From NCBI GenBank assembly GCA_963576785.1, contig OY756140.1:2604001-2668000 (forward strand): a stretch of DNA of 64,000 bases, in the 5' to 3' direction. Position numbers and translations under genes: made by a program. The notes beneath the pieces were generated by a model. That model did not search any database. It saw nothing but the letters and a program-made list of their open reading frames with translations, and had not been told where the DNA came from. Positions 1-11,565 of the stretch are shown here, in pieces; position 1 is the first letter of the stretch; each line of letters starts with the position of its first letter. This DNA is from Chlorophyllum brunneum (lineage: Eukaryota > Basidiomycota > Agaricomycetes > Agaricales > Agaricaceae).

Positions 1-1606
1 AGAGGGAGTATTGGTTGACAGCACCAGGACCGACAGCCAGCTTGTCCATTTCTCCGACTTTCAGGATATTGTCCAGGCCATCAAGCGCAACTTGAATAAT
101 CTTATTATCCATCATGGTCAACAGGTCACAAAGGGGCTTGATGCATCCTTGGGAAACAAGGTAGCGGATTTGGGAAGGTTCTTGCAAGCCTCCAGATGTT
201 GCGTTGGAAATCGCCCAGCATGCCTCCTTTCTGGTCTTGAAGTCAGCGTTCGAGAGGATGTTGATCAGAGGAGGTATAATATTTGCGTCAATAACGGATT
301 GAATCTGAGGAGGAGATCCGGCCGTGATATTAGAGATAGTCCAACATGCCTCTTTCCTGATACCATCCTTTGGCGAAGAGAGGAGAGAAAGAAGGGCGGG
401 AAGGGCACCGGAAGCGATTACGACTTGTGTCTGGAGGTCGTCACCAGTTACAATGTTACCAACCGAACGAAGCGCAGGAGTTTGGACGGCAGTGGACTGG
501 TGCATCAGGAGGTCGACAAGGCGCCTGCAGACGCCTGATTCAATGACAGCCTGTATCTTGTCATTTGAGCCATCGGAGAGATAGGAGATAGCCCAGCAAG
601 CATCAATAAGAATCTCGTCGTCAAGAGAGTAGATGAGTTTCGTCAAAACAGTGAGAGCAGGGGAAATCTAAGACTGGCTTTCAGAAATCAGGTTATATCA
701 AAGAAGAGGCAACTTACTAGTTCCCAGTCAGGCTGCGGCGACTTTCCCCTGCAAAAGTTGCTCAATGTCCATGTGGCATTCCTCAGCATGCTGAGCTTGT
801 GTTGCTCGCTCAAGAGTGCCAAGAGTGGCCTCAAAGCACCGGCCTGAAGAACATAGTCCCTGCACTGAGGACTATCGCCAGCGATATTACCCAATGCCCA
901 GACGGCTTGTTCACGGACATCGAGAACAGGCGAGGAGAGGAGATTGATAAACTCTGGGACAGCTCCAGCATTGATTACAACTTGCGTGTGCTCCGCAGTG
1001 CCGGAGGCAATGTTGGTCAAAGCCCACGCAGCTTCGAACTAATAAAAATAAAAATAAGAAACAAACATTGATTGACGGGAAAGAGTGTACCTGTAGCATG
1101 GAATGACCGGTTCTTAAAAATTCTACGAAGCGAGGGACAACACCACATTCGATAACGCGTTCAATCGGAGGGTTCTTTTCTTTTGAGAGCAGCTTGCGGA
1201 ACTTGGTGGTCGCGTCCAACTGACGCTCAGGATCCTCGGAGAACACACCGCCGATCATCTCCTCAGCGAGCTAACAAAGACCATGTGAGTCAAGTCCAGC
1301 CGGAAGTAAGAGAGAAATGGATAGATACAGGAGGATCCCAGGCCCCACCACCAATTTCATCGTCCGAATCACCACCGGTGGCAGGAAGGAAATTGCGCCT
1401 CTTAGAAATGTTTTCTTCTCGCTTTTGACGCCTAATCTCAACCTGCTGCTCCTCCCTACGACGCCTCAGCTCGTCGGTCTTTAAACCTGTCTTGCCCTTG
1501 TAGGCTGTTGGAGCGCGTGTATTAGCACGTTAATCGTGATTAGCGAATAAAACGATGTACCTTCTCTCCTAGCCTTCATCGTGCGTGAGTCCGTGACAGA
1601 ATCCAT
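1..1606 (-). CDS. SRP1: Importin subunit alpha (karyopherin alpha), 3' end cut by window edge
   Basis: Adaptor that binds nuclear localisation signals and carries cargo with importin beta through the nuclear pore. The start is ATG at 1606-1604 ([15 protein letters not shown]). A first intron (about 1560-1508) leads into a classic importin-beta-binding domain with [19 protein letters not shown] and an acidic tail. ARM repeats follow, each with the W...N pattern of the NLS-binding groove ([56 protein letters not shown]). Introns at about 1330-1271, 1090-1039 and 717-668 have good GT-AG ends. The frame is open at base 1, so the last ARM repeat and acidic C-terminus lie outside the window. Identification is firm; the exact start is likely but not proven. 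Confidence 0.95.
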
Positions 1607-2300
1607 TATTTCTTTCAAACTACTGACGAGGCACTTGCTGAAGGAGTTGAGATGGATGTAAGAAAGAAAGAAAAGAAATGCTTTGGCTCCCTGAATCTCT
1701 CAAACGCTGTGTGACCCAAAGAGCGTGACTAACATGTCACGCGATAAGTTGATCAACGCCTTCCTCAACAAACACGTCCGCACCCTGAACAATAAAGCAA
1801 TATCATCCCTGTTTCTGTTCTGATCTCAATGTCCTACTCGTCTCGGTGTGCCCTACACACATGCGTTGCTGAAAGGAAACAAGACCGGTCGCGAGTTGCG
1901 GACCCTTGTAGTCTTATATGCCCGGTCTCAAAATCAGGATGTTGTGCAACCCCTTATAATACGAACCGTGCTGCTACATGTATCCTCCGCCCGGGCCCAG
2001 CATGAGGTATTCTTTAGATAGTCTGTGACCATGTGAACTGCCATTTCGAGCTCATACGACCGTGCGATCTCAGATCATCTCACCCTCCACGACCTGATGT
2101 TTGGTATCTACCGCCCGGAATCTTCTGCGGGTGGCACAATTCCGTCTTGGTCGTAGAGCTTGGCGTTTCAGCGAGCATGCACTCCGTGTGCACTTTGCCC
2201 CAGCCAGTAACGAACATTCGATCGGCGTCCATCAGCTGGACTTTCTCTGCTCTGTATTTAGCGACAATTCTCACCTATCAACGTGTGGGACAGTGCAGAT
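1607..2300. other. Divergent intergenic region, importin alpha / P450
   Basis: About 750 bases separate the importin start from the P450 start. An open frame runs upstream of the P450 ATG from 2033, but its residues do not look like a P450 leader and I treat it as untranslated. I see no RNA gene or repeat here. Confidence 0.5.
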
Positions 2301-2308
2301 TATTTAAA
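2301..2308 (+). promoter_or_regulatory. Possible TATA element of the P450 gene
   Basis: TATTTAAA lies about 55 bases before the chosen P450 ATG. The spacing is plausible for a fungal core promoter, but the call rests on an AT-rich octamer only. Confidence 0.3.
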
Positions 2309-2362
2309 CTCAACCTGGTAGGGGGTAAAGATCCAGAAGGGCCCCAAGACTGTCTTGAGAGA

Positions 2363-4473
2363 ATGTTTGACCAGAATGTTCCCCTGGTGGCAGCCGCCCT
2401 CCTCCTCACCGCATATGTCGTCCGTAGGATCCGAAGGCGCTCCTGGGGTCCCCTGCCTCCCGGGCCCAAAGGCTGGCCAATCGTCGGAAACATCTCAGAC
2501 ATACCACACAAGAACTCCTGGCTTACCTACATGGAGTGGAGGAAAGTCTATGGGGATATAATCTACGTCGAGCCTTTAGGGTCACCAACTGTTATCTTGA
2601 ACAACCTTGATGATATCCACGAACTGTTGGACAAGCGATCAGCTATCACGGCCGATCGGCCTCGAATGGTGAGCGGGCGACAACCTCGCGTGGGCGGTAC
2701 TGGACTTGGGTTTTAGGTTATGGCCAACGAACTCATGGGCTGGGAGTGGGACCTTGTACATATGCCTCATGATAACTACTGGAGGTACGCACAGCTCTGC
2801 CCCAGTCTCTAAAGTATTTAAGTAATGGGTCGTGGGATCACAGACAGCACCGCAGAGTTTTTCACCAATATTTCCAGCAGAAAAACATGTCTATTCATCT
2901 TCCTGCTATTCACAAAGCGGCACTAACATTCCTGGACTACATGACCAAGTCTCCAGACGATTTCCGGAGCCACATACGGCAGTAATGCTTCCTGTACCTT
3001 CCTGCGAGATGGGGTAGTAACACTTTGCAGGTATTCGGGTTCAATTCTTCTGAAATTGACCTACGATTACGATGTCGTGTCGAATGACGATTACTACGTC
3101 GGCTTGGCTAACACGGCCTTGGAATCGCTTCTGCAGGTAATACACGTTGGGTCCAATATTGTGGATGTGGTTCCAATCCTTAGGTATATTCCTGGTATGC
3201 CCAATCACACGTCAGCTTGATTATCACTTATCGCGCATAATGATCAGCATGGTTTCCCGGTGCGGGTTTCAAGAGAGATGCTAAGATCAGGGCACAACAC
3301 GCCAAAAATCTTCGGGATATCCCATTTGATCATGCAAAGAAGAAAATAGTAAGGCCGATTTTCCCATCGTTTCTCAGCATAAGATCGAGTATCATCTTTC
3401 CCTTCTCAGTCATTAGGAGGCATCGGTCATTGTTTTGTCACCGAATCTCTCACCAAGGACGAGGTGGAGGAGGAAATAATCAGGAATGCAGCTGGTATTG
3501 CGTACTTAGGTTCGTCTCTTAAAGAAATTATCAATTATACCCGTCGTGTTATACTGAATATCTCCCTTTCCAGCCGGGTCTGACACCGTAAGCCCGGATT
3601 CTCTACCCACCGTCATTTCTCTCATAATTGCAGACTGCTGCCATCCTCGAGTCATTTATACTTGCGATGCTCCATTATCCCGAGGCACAATCTCATGCAA
3701 GAAAAGAGATCGACTCTGTCACCGGTGGACACAGGCTTCCCGATTTTAATGACCGGCCATCACTCCCGTATATCGAGGCCATGATTTCAGAAATATTTCG
3801 ATGGGCACCTCCAGTGCCTTTAGGTAATTGAATTTTTCGGTCTATAAATGAGGGCTGACTGTGATATCAAAAGCTGTACCGCATAGGTCACAAGAGCCTG
3901 ATATATACAAGGGCTACTACATCCCCTCTGGTACACCAATGCCCTATCGTCTTTCTCTTTCGGTTGGTCAATTGATTATCCAGGTACTACCATTGTGCCG
4001 AATGTGTACGGCGTCTTCCGGGATGAGACTATCTTCCCGGAACCAAATAAATTTAAACCGGAGCGCTTCTTCAACGAGAACGCAGATTTCGATCCACAGA
4101 ACATGGGTGGTTTTGGTTTTGGTCGCAGGCAAGTCATCCCCCGTCCCAGCACACGGTCAGACCCTGGTTTGAGTTTGGATCATTTTATCTCAGGATTTGT
4201 CCCGGCCGATATGTCGCCCATAATGCCTTCTGGCTCGTCATCGTCCAGATGCTGGCAGCGTTTACAATCGCACCGAAACAGGATGAAAGTGGTCAGGAGA
4301 GGTTAGCACCTCCGGAATTCATAGGTGGGGTGGTCATGTAGGTACTATATCCTTGATAAATCCTGCTCTCTAATGCGACTCGTGCCAGCCACCCAGCTCC
4401 GTTTGAGGCTGAGATTAGACCTCGGTCAAGTAAGGCACTTGAGATGATTCAGCAAGCGAGTCTTGAAGTCTGA
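2363..4473 (+). CDS. Cytochrome P450 monooxygenase (microsomal, fungal CYP)
   Basis: Heme-thiolate monooxygenase, expected at the ER membrane with a P450 reductase. The start at 2363 gives an N-terminal anchor (VPLVAAALLLTAYVV), then basic residues and the proline hinge PPGPKGWPIVGN. Landmarks in order: C-helix WxxxR (WRQHRR), I-helix AGSDTTAA, K-helix ExxR (EIFR), KPERFF, and the heme loop FGFGRRICPGR with the cysteine ligand. About nine short introns interrupt the gene. The intron inside the heme loop (4129-4193) starts with GC rather than GT (AG|GCAAGT), a known minor donor class. The protein ends ..MIQQASLEV at 4473. All catalytic motifs are intact and the length is about 500 residues. 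Substrate cannot be told; no secondary-metabolite core gene is adjacent. Confidence 0.93.
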
Positions 4474-4629
4474 AATTTTGGACAATCCGAAAGTCCGTGG
4501 ACTAGAGAGAATGGGTAGTGTAGTTCTGTATGGAATGTCAAAAGGAAGTGAAAGTCAATTGCAACAATAGGCCATGGCTCTACTCTACAGAAGTGTTTAA
4601 TCGGACAAAACGAACCGGGTAGCAACAAC

Positions 4630-7600
4630 CTATGAATCATCATCTTCATCATCATCGAAGGGGTACTAGCAAATACCGAAATCAGCTTGGGCTCTCCCAA
4701 ATGAAAATAAGTTACATACTTCAAACGAAGCAGGGGGCTCCGCTTCAGGCGTGCTATCGTCCAGGGCAATATGCGGACCCACGGGGGTAGGTTGGGCACC
4801 CGTTGCGTTCCCGTTTGGGGTTGTCGTACCGACGGGAGGCTCAGGAGCAGCAGGCACTGGAGGTGGCTCAAGCTCAATAAAATCTGTCTCCTCGTCTGGT
4901 CTCAGATCTGTCAACAAGATAATCCCACCACCACCAGCATATTTCTCCGCAGAGCCAGTCTTGTTACCTGCCTTCAAACCAGTAGTAGGAGCAGAAGGGT
5001 CCTTGGGTGTAGACGATACGGGTCGTACAGGTTGATATCGGCCACTAAGCGAGAATGAGATGTAGCCCAATTGTGCCGGCGTCACACGTGAGAAGTTGGG
5101 TCGGAGTTCTTGGGAGGGTTCGACTTTCTTCTTGTTGGGCGCGGGTGATGATGCCGAAGGTTTCGGTTCATCGATGAGGTTGGATATTGACCGGTTGATG
5201 GGGGAGACATCACCATCCTTCGGTGAGGCACCGTCTTCAGCCTTCATCTCAACGTCAGCCTCAGTGGCCTTCACTTCTGGCTTGTCGTCCTGTTTACAAT
5301 TTAGTCGAGGGAAAAGGGTATGAAGGGTGACTTACAAGATCCATGGCTTCGCCTTCGGCCGCCGCTTTTTTCTTTTCCCTGGCTTTAGCTCTTGCAGTGG
5401 TGGAAAGTATGGCTGTAACGGCCTTGGTAATCGTCTCCTTCTTGGGTGGTTTCGTTGACGCGGGATACGCAAACAAGCTAGGCTTGGCATTCGAAATGTA
5501 TTCAAACTTGGGTGCCTACAGAAAGTGTAATTAGGAGCATCTTCATTAGCAGGTAGGTAGTGCCCACCTTTAGGTCTCCGTTTAGACCGATGATACCAGT
5601 CGGAGAGAATGCCAGGCAAGCAGAAAGTGCTAGAGGATACCAATACCAAAACTGGCAGAACAAAACCATACCAACAATGGCACTAGTATTCGAACTACCA
5701 GCTCGGCTCTGCAAGCTGATAGTAACATTACGGCCGCCAGCATCAATGAAACCCTGCCCAATTGCAGCACCGAAACGTGCCATCGGGTCTTCGTGCTTGT
5801 CACCGATAATCTTTTGATATCGGTTACGAGTGGTCGTGAATGAAGGCGATGAGACCTCAGACTGTTCGACGAGTATCATGCCAAGGGCGATAAATGCACC
5901 CTGACGGACAAAGTCAACACTATCCCTTGTCATTGGTTCAAGGATCTCTACGGCATCCTGGAGACCCGTTCCTGCGCAAGCGATGCCTAGGGCGAGAGTT
6001 GCACCACATCGGACGTGCGCGTTGTAACTTTCGCTCAGCAGCTGCACGATCCTTGGTACCTGGCTGGGGTTTTTAAAGAGCAGGAAGGCCAATGATGTGA
6101 CAGCTGCTCGTCGCACATCATCAGAGACGTCAGAGACGGCAATGTGTAGCAATTGGCGGACAGCCTTGTTGTTGGAAGTACCAGCATAAGCCAGCGCGAG
6201 GGTATAAACCCCTCCGTATCGAAGTATAGGATCCTAGCAAAAGGTTAGTCACCAAAAGCCCACCCAAAGGTAAGTGGTTCGCACCTTCTCAGCCAATAGT
6301 GTCTTAATTATGTCATCCGCTTCTTCCTGACGTCCGTAATAAACAAAGGCAATACCCATAGCAAGACCACGAATAATCTTCTCGTGCTGCGTCTCGTGAG
6401 CATACTGCAACATCTCGTCAACGGGCTCCGCAGCGGCTGTGCCCAACATAACTAGACCCATCGCATATCCAGATGCCTCGCCGGCTATGGCCGAATCGTT
6501 GAACAACACGCGCTTCAAATCCTCGAACGCCTCGAGACTCTTCGATCCCATACCGGCTACACCCAAGCCTAGTGCTGCACCATGCTGTACGACTTCACCG
6601 GTCGCGTCGCGGAGGGTTTGGCGAAGGTAGTTCGTAACGTCACTTCCACATCCAGCGTTGATGAGACCAAGTGCGTACAGTGCGCCACCTTCGGAGTAGT
6701 TAGCACCCTGGATGTTGCTTTCGCCGGTCGTTGGCAGGTATGGAGTAAGGATCGTCATTCCCTGCTCGAAATAGCCTTTGTGTATGACACCCAGACCCGC
6801 CGTTGCAGAAAATTTGGACCAATTGTTGGCGAGGCCGAGCCATTCCAGGTTTTCGCGGAGGAAGACGTCTGACGTTGTTCCAGCGTGCATGAAGGAGTTT
6901 TGGAGTGTCAAAGCAACATGATATACCGAAGAACGAGGATCGAGGGCGTCCTGAAGCATGAAAGTAAGTACAGAAACTAGGTGGTCGAAATAGAATTTTA
7001 CCTTCGAGTTTTTGAGAATGAGAAGGTCTGTCTGGTTATTTCGTTTGAGGAATTCAAGATACAGCTTCACAGACTCTTTCCCGGTCAGGATAGCACGAAG
7101 CTTGTCATAAACTTCCTTCGTTTTCTGGAAAAGAGTAAACGAAGTCATTAAGCCAGTTCTTGCAGTGGACAGCATAAAAACGAACCAAATCACCCTCTGG
7201 TAGTTCACTACGGATGCTTTCCAAATAATCCTGTGAACCACCATCCACTAGATCAAACACCAGCTGATACGCCAAAAGCTTTGCCTTCCCGACCAATGAG
7301 GACAGAAGGGGGACCGTTAGCGAAACGTCGCTTAGGGTGACAAGTAGTCTTGTCAAAGCATGAATATGTGCGGAACCTTCGCCAATCGTCAATTGCGGGA
7401 ACAAAGGGAATAGGAATCGAAGGACATGGTCGCGGTATGACAGAGAGAAACCGGTATCTAGAGCAGCTTCCATAGCATATGCAAGGAGGGAAACGTCGTT
7501 CGTTTGTTTATATATCGCAGAGACGATATCCAGCCTGCGAGATTCAAGTGCAATGCCAATGGCCTAAAGTGGCGGGAATATGAGATGTCGACCCCGAAGT

Positions 7601-8204
7601 CGCATAACCTTGGGACCTACTTGCTTAAATTCGCCCTCGGAGATACATCGTTTGAAGATACCCTCGATAATTAGTTGCAGACGCGGGTCGATCTTCTCTT
7701 TACTCGTCCCGGATTGTTCTTCAGCCCGAAGTTCGATGTAACGGTCAATTGCCTTGGCTGGGGCACAGACAAGCATCAGCAAACGTCGCAGGGCCGGATG
7801 ATAAACAGCACACACAGACGATAGTCTCGACATACTCCTCCGAACCCGGTGTACGTGACTCTTCGTTAAACGCATTTCCGGCTCCAAGCGCGAATGACAG
7901 TGCGTCATCATATTCGCCGAGGTAATAGTAGACCTTACTGGCCAACAGTGCTGCTTGGTCTCGTGCATCTTTCGGAAGCTCGTCGCCCTCATAGAGAGAC
8001 TCACTGTACACCAAAGTATCAGCAACCAGAAGACGATAAACAAGGAGATCAGGAGACTGACATTAACGCGATGTGCTCAGATATCTCCGCCCAGAATTGG
8101 GGTACGAGAGGGTTGAGAGCCTTGAGAGCGTGGCGTTTGAAAACGATATCTGGCTCCTGTAACAAGGCGAGAACACCAGCAGCGGAGGATTGTTGCCGAA
8201 CCAT
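4630..8204 (-). CDS. RPN2: 26S proteasome regulatory subunit RPN2 (PSMD1)
   Basis: Large scaffold subunit of the proteasome 19S base; it holds the ATPase ring and docks Rpn13 and ubiquitin receptors. The ATG at 8204 opens MVRQQSSAAGVLALLQEPD, a typical Rpn2 start with N-terminal helical repeats. The middle holds proteasome/cyclosome (PC) repeats rich in GxxxGLxxxG patterns (YSEGGALYALGLINAGCG, GAALGLGVAGMG, ASGYAMGLVMLG, GLAMGIAFVYYG, GATLALGIACAG, GAFIALGMILV). The C-terminus is charged and proline-rich, and the last small exon (after an intron at about 4720-4664) encodes YPFDDDEDDDS and the stop at 4630. That acidic, aromatic tail resembles the Rpn13-binding tail of Rpn2. There are several introns of 50-70 nt. 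The full gene is about 1000 residues, as expected. Confidence 0.95.
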
Positions 8205-8366
8205 GGTGAAAGGCAAGGGAGAATAGCAAATTAGGTGACGCGTCCTCCCCCTGTTCCAAATCGGGAAAGGTCCTCTATATGCAACACGAACAAACAAAGA
8301 CCGCGTTTGCTGCTCCGAAATAACCCTGCCTGCAGCAAAACCCTCCGCTCGTTCCACAGACTCGCC
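8205..8366. promoter_or_regulatory. Divergent promoter RPN2 / COX13 with ACGCGT box
   Basis: Only 162 bases separate the two start codons, so both genes must share control sequence. ACGCGT (an MCB-type hexamer) sits at 8238-8243, 34 bases before the RPN2 ATG. Its function here is inferred from the motif only. Confidence 0.5.
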
Positions 8367-9009
8367 ATGTCTGCTCTTGCACGAACCACCCTCCGCACCG
8401 CAGCCAGATCTGCCCCCTGTCGCTCCCGTGGCTTTGCCCAAGCCGTTTCTGAGGCTGAAAATCCAAAGCTTAAGACCTACCTCACTGGGGAGAGCACTCT
8501 TGCACACCATGCTACTCGTGAGTGACTCCACCACGTTTTTCCCCATAGCTACCTACAATCGTAAAATTTTCAGAGACCTCCGACCTCTGGAGGAAGATCA
8601 GGTTAGTAATGCTGTTTTGTTTGCACAAATCTGTGTATGTAGCTCACTCCTACCCGCTTTGAACACTAGCTTCTACGTTTGCATACCTGCTAGTGAGTTC
8701 ACCTGCTCCTGCTATGCAATCCATTTATTAATATATCCTATTGTATAGTCGCTACCTGTGTCGCATGGGTCTACAACGCCGAAACCGAACATGCAGCTCA
8801 TATTGAGCATATCAGGGAGGAGAACGGTGGTGTACTCCCCGAGATACCGGCCTACGACTACCTCAACAGGAGGGGCAAGCCTTTCCCTTGGGGCATGAAC
8901 TCTCTCTTTTACAACCCTCACGTATGTCCATATTTTTCTCATGTTTCCGGCCTGAGTTTTAACCTTGTACATAACCCACCAGACCAACAAGAACATGGAG
9001 GAGGCGTAA
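8367..9009 (+). CDS. COX13: Cytochrome c oxidase subunit VIa, mitochondrial
   Basis: Small nuclear-encoded subunit of respiratory complex IV in the mitochondrial inner membrane. The ATG at 8367 gives a basic, Ser/Ala/Arg-rich presequence (MSALARTTLRTAARSAPCR) suitable for import. After introns following HHAT, RKIS, CIPA and YNPH, the mature part reads TSDLWRKIS, one membrane helix (YVCIPAIATCVAWVYNAE), HIEHIREENGG, then the family signature PWGMNSLFYNP and the tail TNKNMEEA, stop at 9007-9009. Length (about 130 residues) and domain order match COX6A/Cox13. The gene is tiny and split into at least five exons, so single-exon gene finders would miss most of it. It is divergent from RPN2. Confidence 0.93.
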
Positions 9010-9238
9010 ATTGGGGTACCAATGCAGCCCATGTGAACCAGGCCCATGTGAATTTGAACTTCCATAAAGCGTCCAGCCCAATCTAGAGTGTGTATGGTTC
9101 ATTGATGTTTGAAACACGTCTGGGTAGTTTGAGTTGCACTGATGTGCCAGCGCTGCTACTCATGGAAATCCGACAACCAACATCTGTTTTAATTTTTCGT
9201 TCGTTGTGCTACCCCTTAATGAAACATGCGTACAGTAA

Positions 9239-10298
9239 CTACAGAACAGTCCAAGCACCAAGAGCTATTGCCACCGCCACAGTGAAGAACGATTTGATTA
9301 ACCCAGATGTCGGCAAAATATCAAGCGGTCTCGCAGCAACTGCGACATTGGTCTTTGTCCTACAGCCATGGTCAATCTTTCATACATTGAGCACAGATCA
9401 GGAAACCCACGAAGAGGCAGATGCCTGAGCCGAGCTCGCGCTCACGCCGGTTGAAGTCCCACTCCGAGATGTAGTACTCGAAACCTTAAATATACTGGTT
9501 GACGTTGGGCTCACAGTTGAAGTTGGTGAACGTTGTTGGTCACTTGCTCCTGCCTGGGATGTTGGCCCTGGATCAGGAAATTGGCCTGCAGGCCCAGGAG
9601 AGACAGTTTGGTTTTGCCCATTCGAAGCGATAATTACACCAGCGCTGTCTGGATTTGAATAGATCGTTACGAGTGACCCGTCGGCCGCTGCAAGTTGCAA
9701 TCGGTTACACTCAACGAACTTGGGGGTGGTGAAGCAACTTACAGCTAACTGTGGTAGCGGTAGGAGAACCACCCGTTGACTTATTATCCGGAACAATTGT
9801 TCCAAACTTCTGGAAGACTGCGAAGCATAGCTTAGACGGAGCGCCTTGGCAACACTCCGTTCATCTACTCACTGAGGTCTTTCTTCTGGTCAATCTCCGC
9901 CAGCAGTACTTTCTGGAGATCACTCCCTTCTGGTGCTAAGTATCGCATCAATAAACGCTCTGGCACGAGAAATACTTTGGCTTACCAGCAGGAACAGCGG
10001 CTTCCAACAGTTTGTATTCTTTAATCAACCTCCCGAGCGTCTCCGAATCTACTAAACCATCCGTGCCAGAGTCCTGACGACGGAACTTCTTGCCACCGTC
10101 TTTCTTAGGGCTTCGATTCCCGCTCATGGGGTGCCTAGAACGCACAAGTCCACCGCTGGATTTATGGTGGGACATAGGCGCAGCATTGACAAAGAAACCA
10201 ACACTGCCAGTAGCAGGGCCGATATCGGAACCCTCGAACAAAAACGAGAGTGCGACCAAAGCAAGAATGCAAGTATTCAGGTTCACGAGCATGACCAT
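9239..10298 (-). CDS. Predicted secreted, GPI-anchored Ser/Thr-rich protein of unknown function
   Basis: No family recognised. The ATG at 10298 starts a hydrophobic leader (TCILALVALSFLFEG) that is a good signal peptide or signal anchor. A basic stretch follows (RSRHPMSGNRSPKKDGGKKFRRQ), then a short helical region (LGRLIKEYKLLEAAVPA, GSDLQKVLLAEIDQKKDL) and a Ser/Thr/Pro-rich tail. I join five exons. The last intron (donor GTGGGT, acceptor GGCTGTAG near 9332) removes an in-frame stop at 9398 and adds a C-terminus ending in SFFTVAVAIALGAWTVL, stop at 9239. That hydrophobic end after a Ser-rich region fits a GPI attachment signal. If the last intron is not used, the protein ends SASSWVS at 9398. 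The predicted place is the cell wall or plasma-membrane outer face. Confidence 0.7.
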
Positions 10299-11565
10299 CT
10301 TGCCTCGTAGGTACTGCTTATTTTTTTTGATATATGTTCCTCCAGGGAATCCAAGGATCAGAAAAACGGTTGAGAATTTCCTACAACGAAAGGGGACTGC
10401 GCGGCAGCCTCTTGACGGGGGAACGGAAAGAAGAGGGAGGGGGCGATCAACGCACTGCGCTAACCAGAGCAAGGAAACGCTGTGGGCTCTTGCATGGTTT
10501 TATACCGGAGGTCAACGTCTGACAGGGCCTAGGGCGGTGGTGGTTACCACAGTATCAGAAGTATCACCAGTGAAACTGTGTCAGGGTACTCCCAGTGCGA
10601 CCAGCTCTGTTAGGTAGTGGGGTTGTGTTTTACGCGACCTACATCAATGCACTATACATGGCCTTGGTTACTGGTAATTATATCCAGGCGGATGTATCGC
10701 GGTTGCGGAGCTGGCTGAGGGCGCATAGCAGCTCCGTCTTCGTGTAGTTTTCTCCATGTATTCTCTTTCCATCCTCGCTCATTGGTTCTTTGTCATTTCC
10801 TTGCCTGTATCGATATCTGTTGATTACCAGCCCCTCACACCCGACGTCCGAGTCCTACTTTGTGCTAGGGCCAATACTAGAGTGTTAGTGCGTCATATTC
10901 ATCCAAAGAGATTGTATGGGCCGAGGAATGGACCATTAGCTGGGTCTTATCTGCTGTTATTTTCATCTATTGAAGCTTCATATCCACAAATCACGAGGGT
11001 GGCCTAGGCTAGGAGGCACATATGGTGATTTCAACAAGTAATCACTCTGGTTGGTGGATCTCCGGATCACTTTTTTCCGGCCAAGCTTGGATTTGGTATT
11101 GGGTGTCATTCTCCGGGCGATCAATTCTCCTTAGGATGCGATAAGGAAATGCATAAATCGGACTTCGACGTGTATGTTTATCGGCGTGTTCGTTCCAGCG
11201 GTCTTTGATCCGTCTTATCAAAAAAGAGTGCATGAAGCCCCGAAAAGTCAGGTTGTTCTCCGAGCTATACACCGGACTCTCCGAAATGGCGGACACCACC
11301 CTCTTCAGTTGGTGGATGAGTGTAACCGATAGCTTCTCAGCGTCCGCTGAGCACTGAGCACCCCACCCTTCTGACTGTCGAGTTACATGTAAATCCAGTA
11401 GAAAGGTTAGGATTATATCTATTAATAAAGTCCGACACACAATAGATAGAGCAATGAACCAATCTAAATTAATACGGGGTCCTGAAAGACGGTGGGTAGA
11501 GGTGAGAACGAATTGTAGTACTTCCGAAAACGACGTAGTTTCGACGTGGGGTGCGACAGATACGA
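10299..11565. other. Intergenic region with no gene I can support
   Basis: Contains a minus-strand open frame of 175 codons (11042-11569) that starts inside the stop region of the next gene, and a plus-strand frame of 83 codons at 10756-11007. Neither shows a domain, signal peptide or splice structure. Part of this stretch must be the promoter of the 9239-10298 gene and the 3' end of the 11566-12252 gene. Confidence 0.4.

Noticed and set aside
11..538. 175-codon plus-strand open frame
   Set aside because: It is the reverse complement of importin alpha ARM-repeat exons, whose minus-strand reading is clearly homologous.
2033..2362. In-frame N-terminal extension of the P450
   Set aside because: Residues before 2363 do not resemble a P450 leader; the ATG at 2363 directly precedes a normal membrane anchor and proline hinge.
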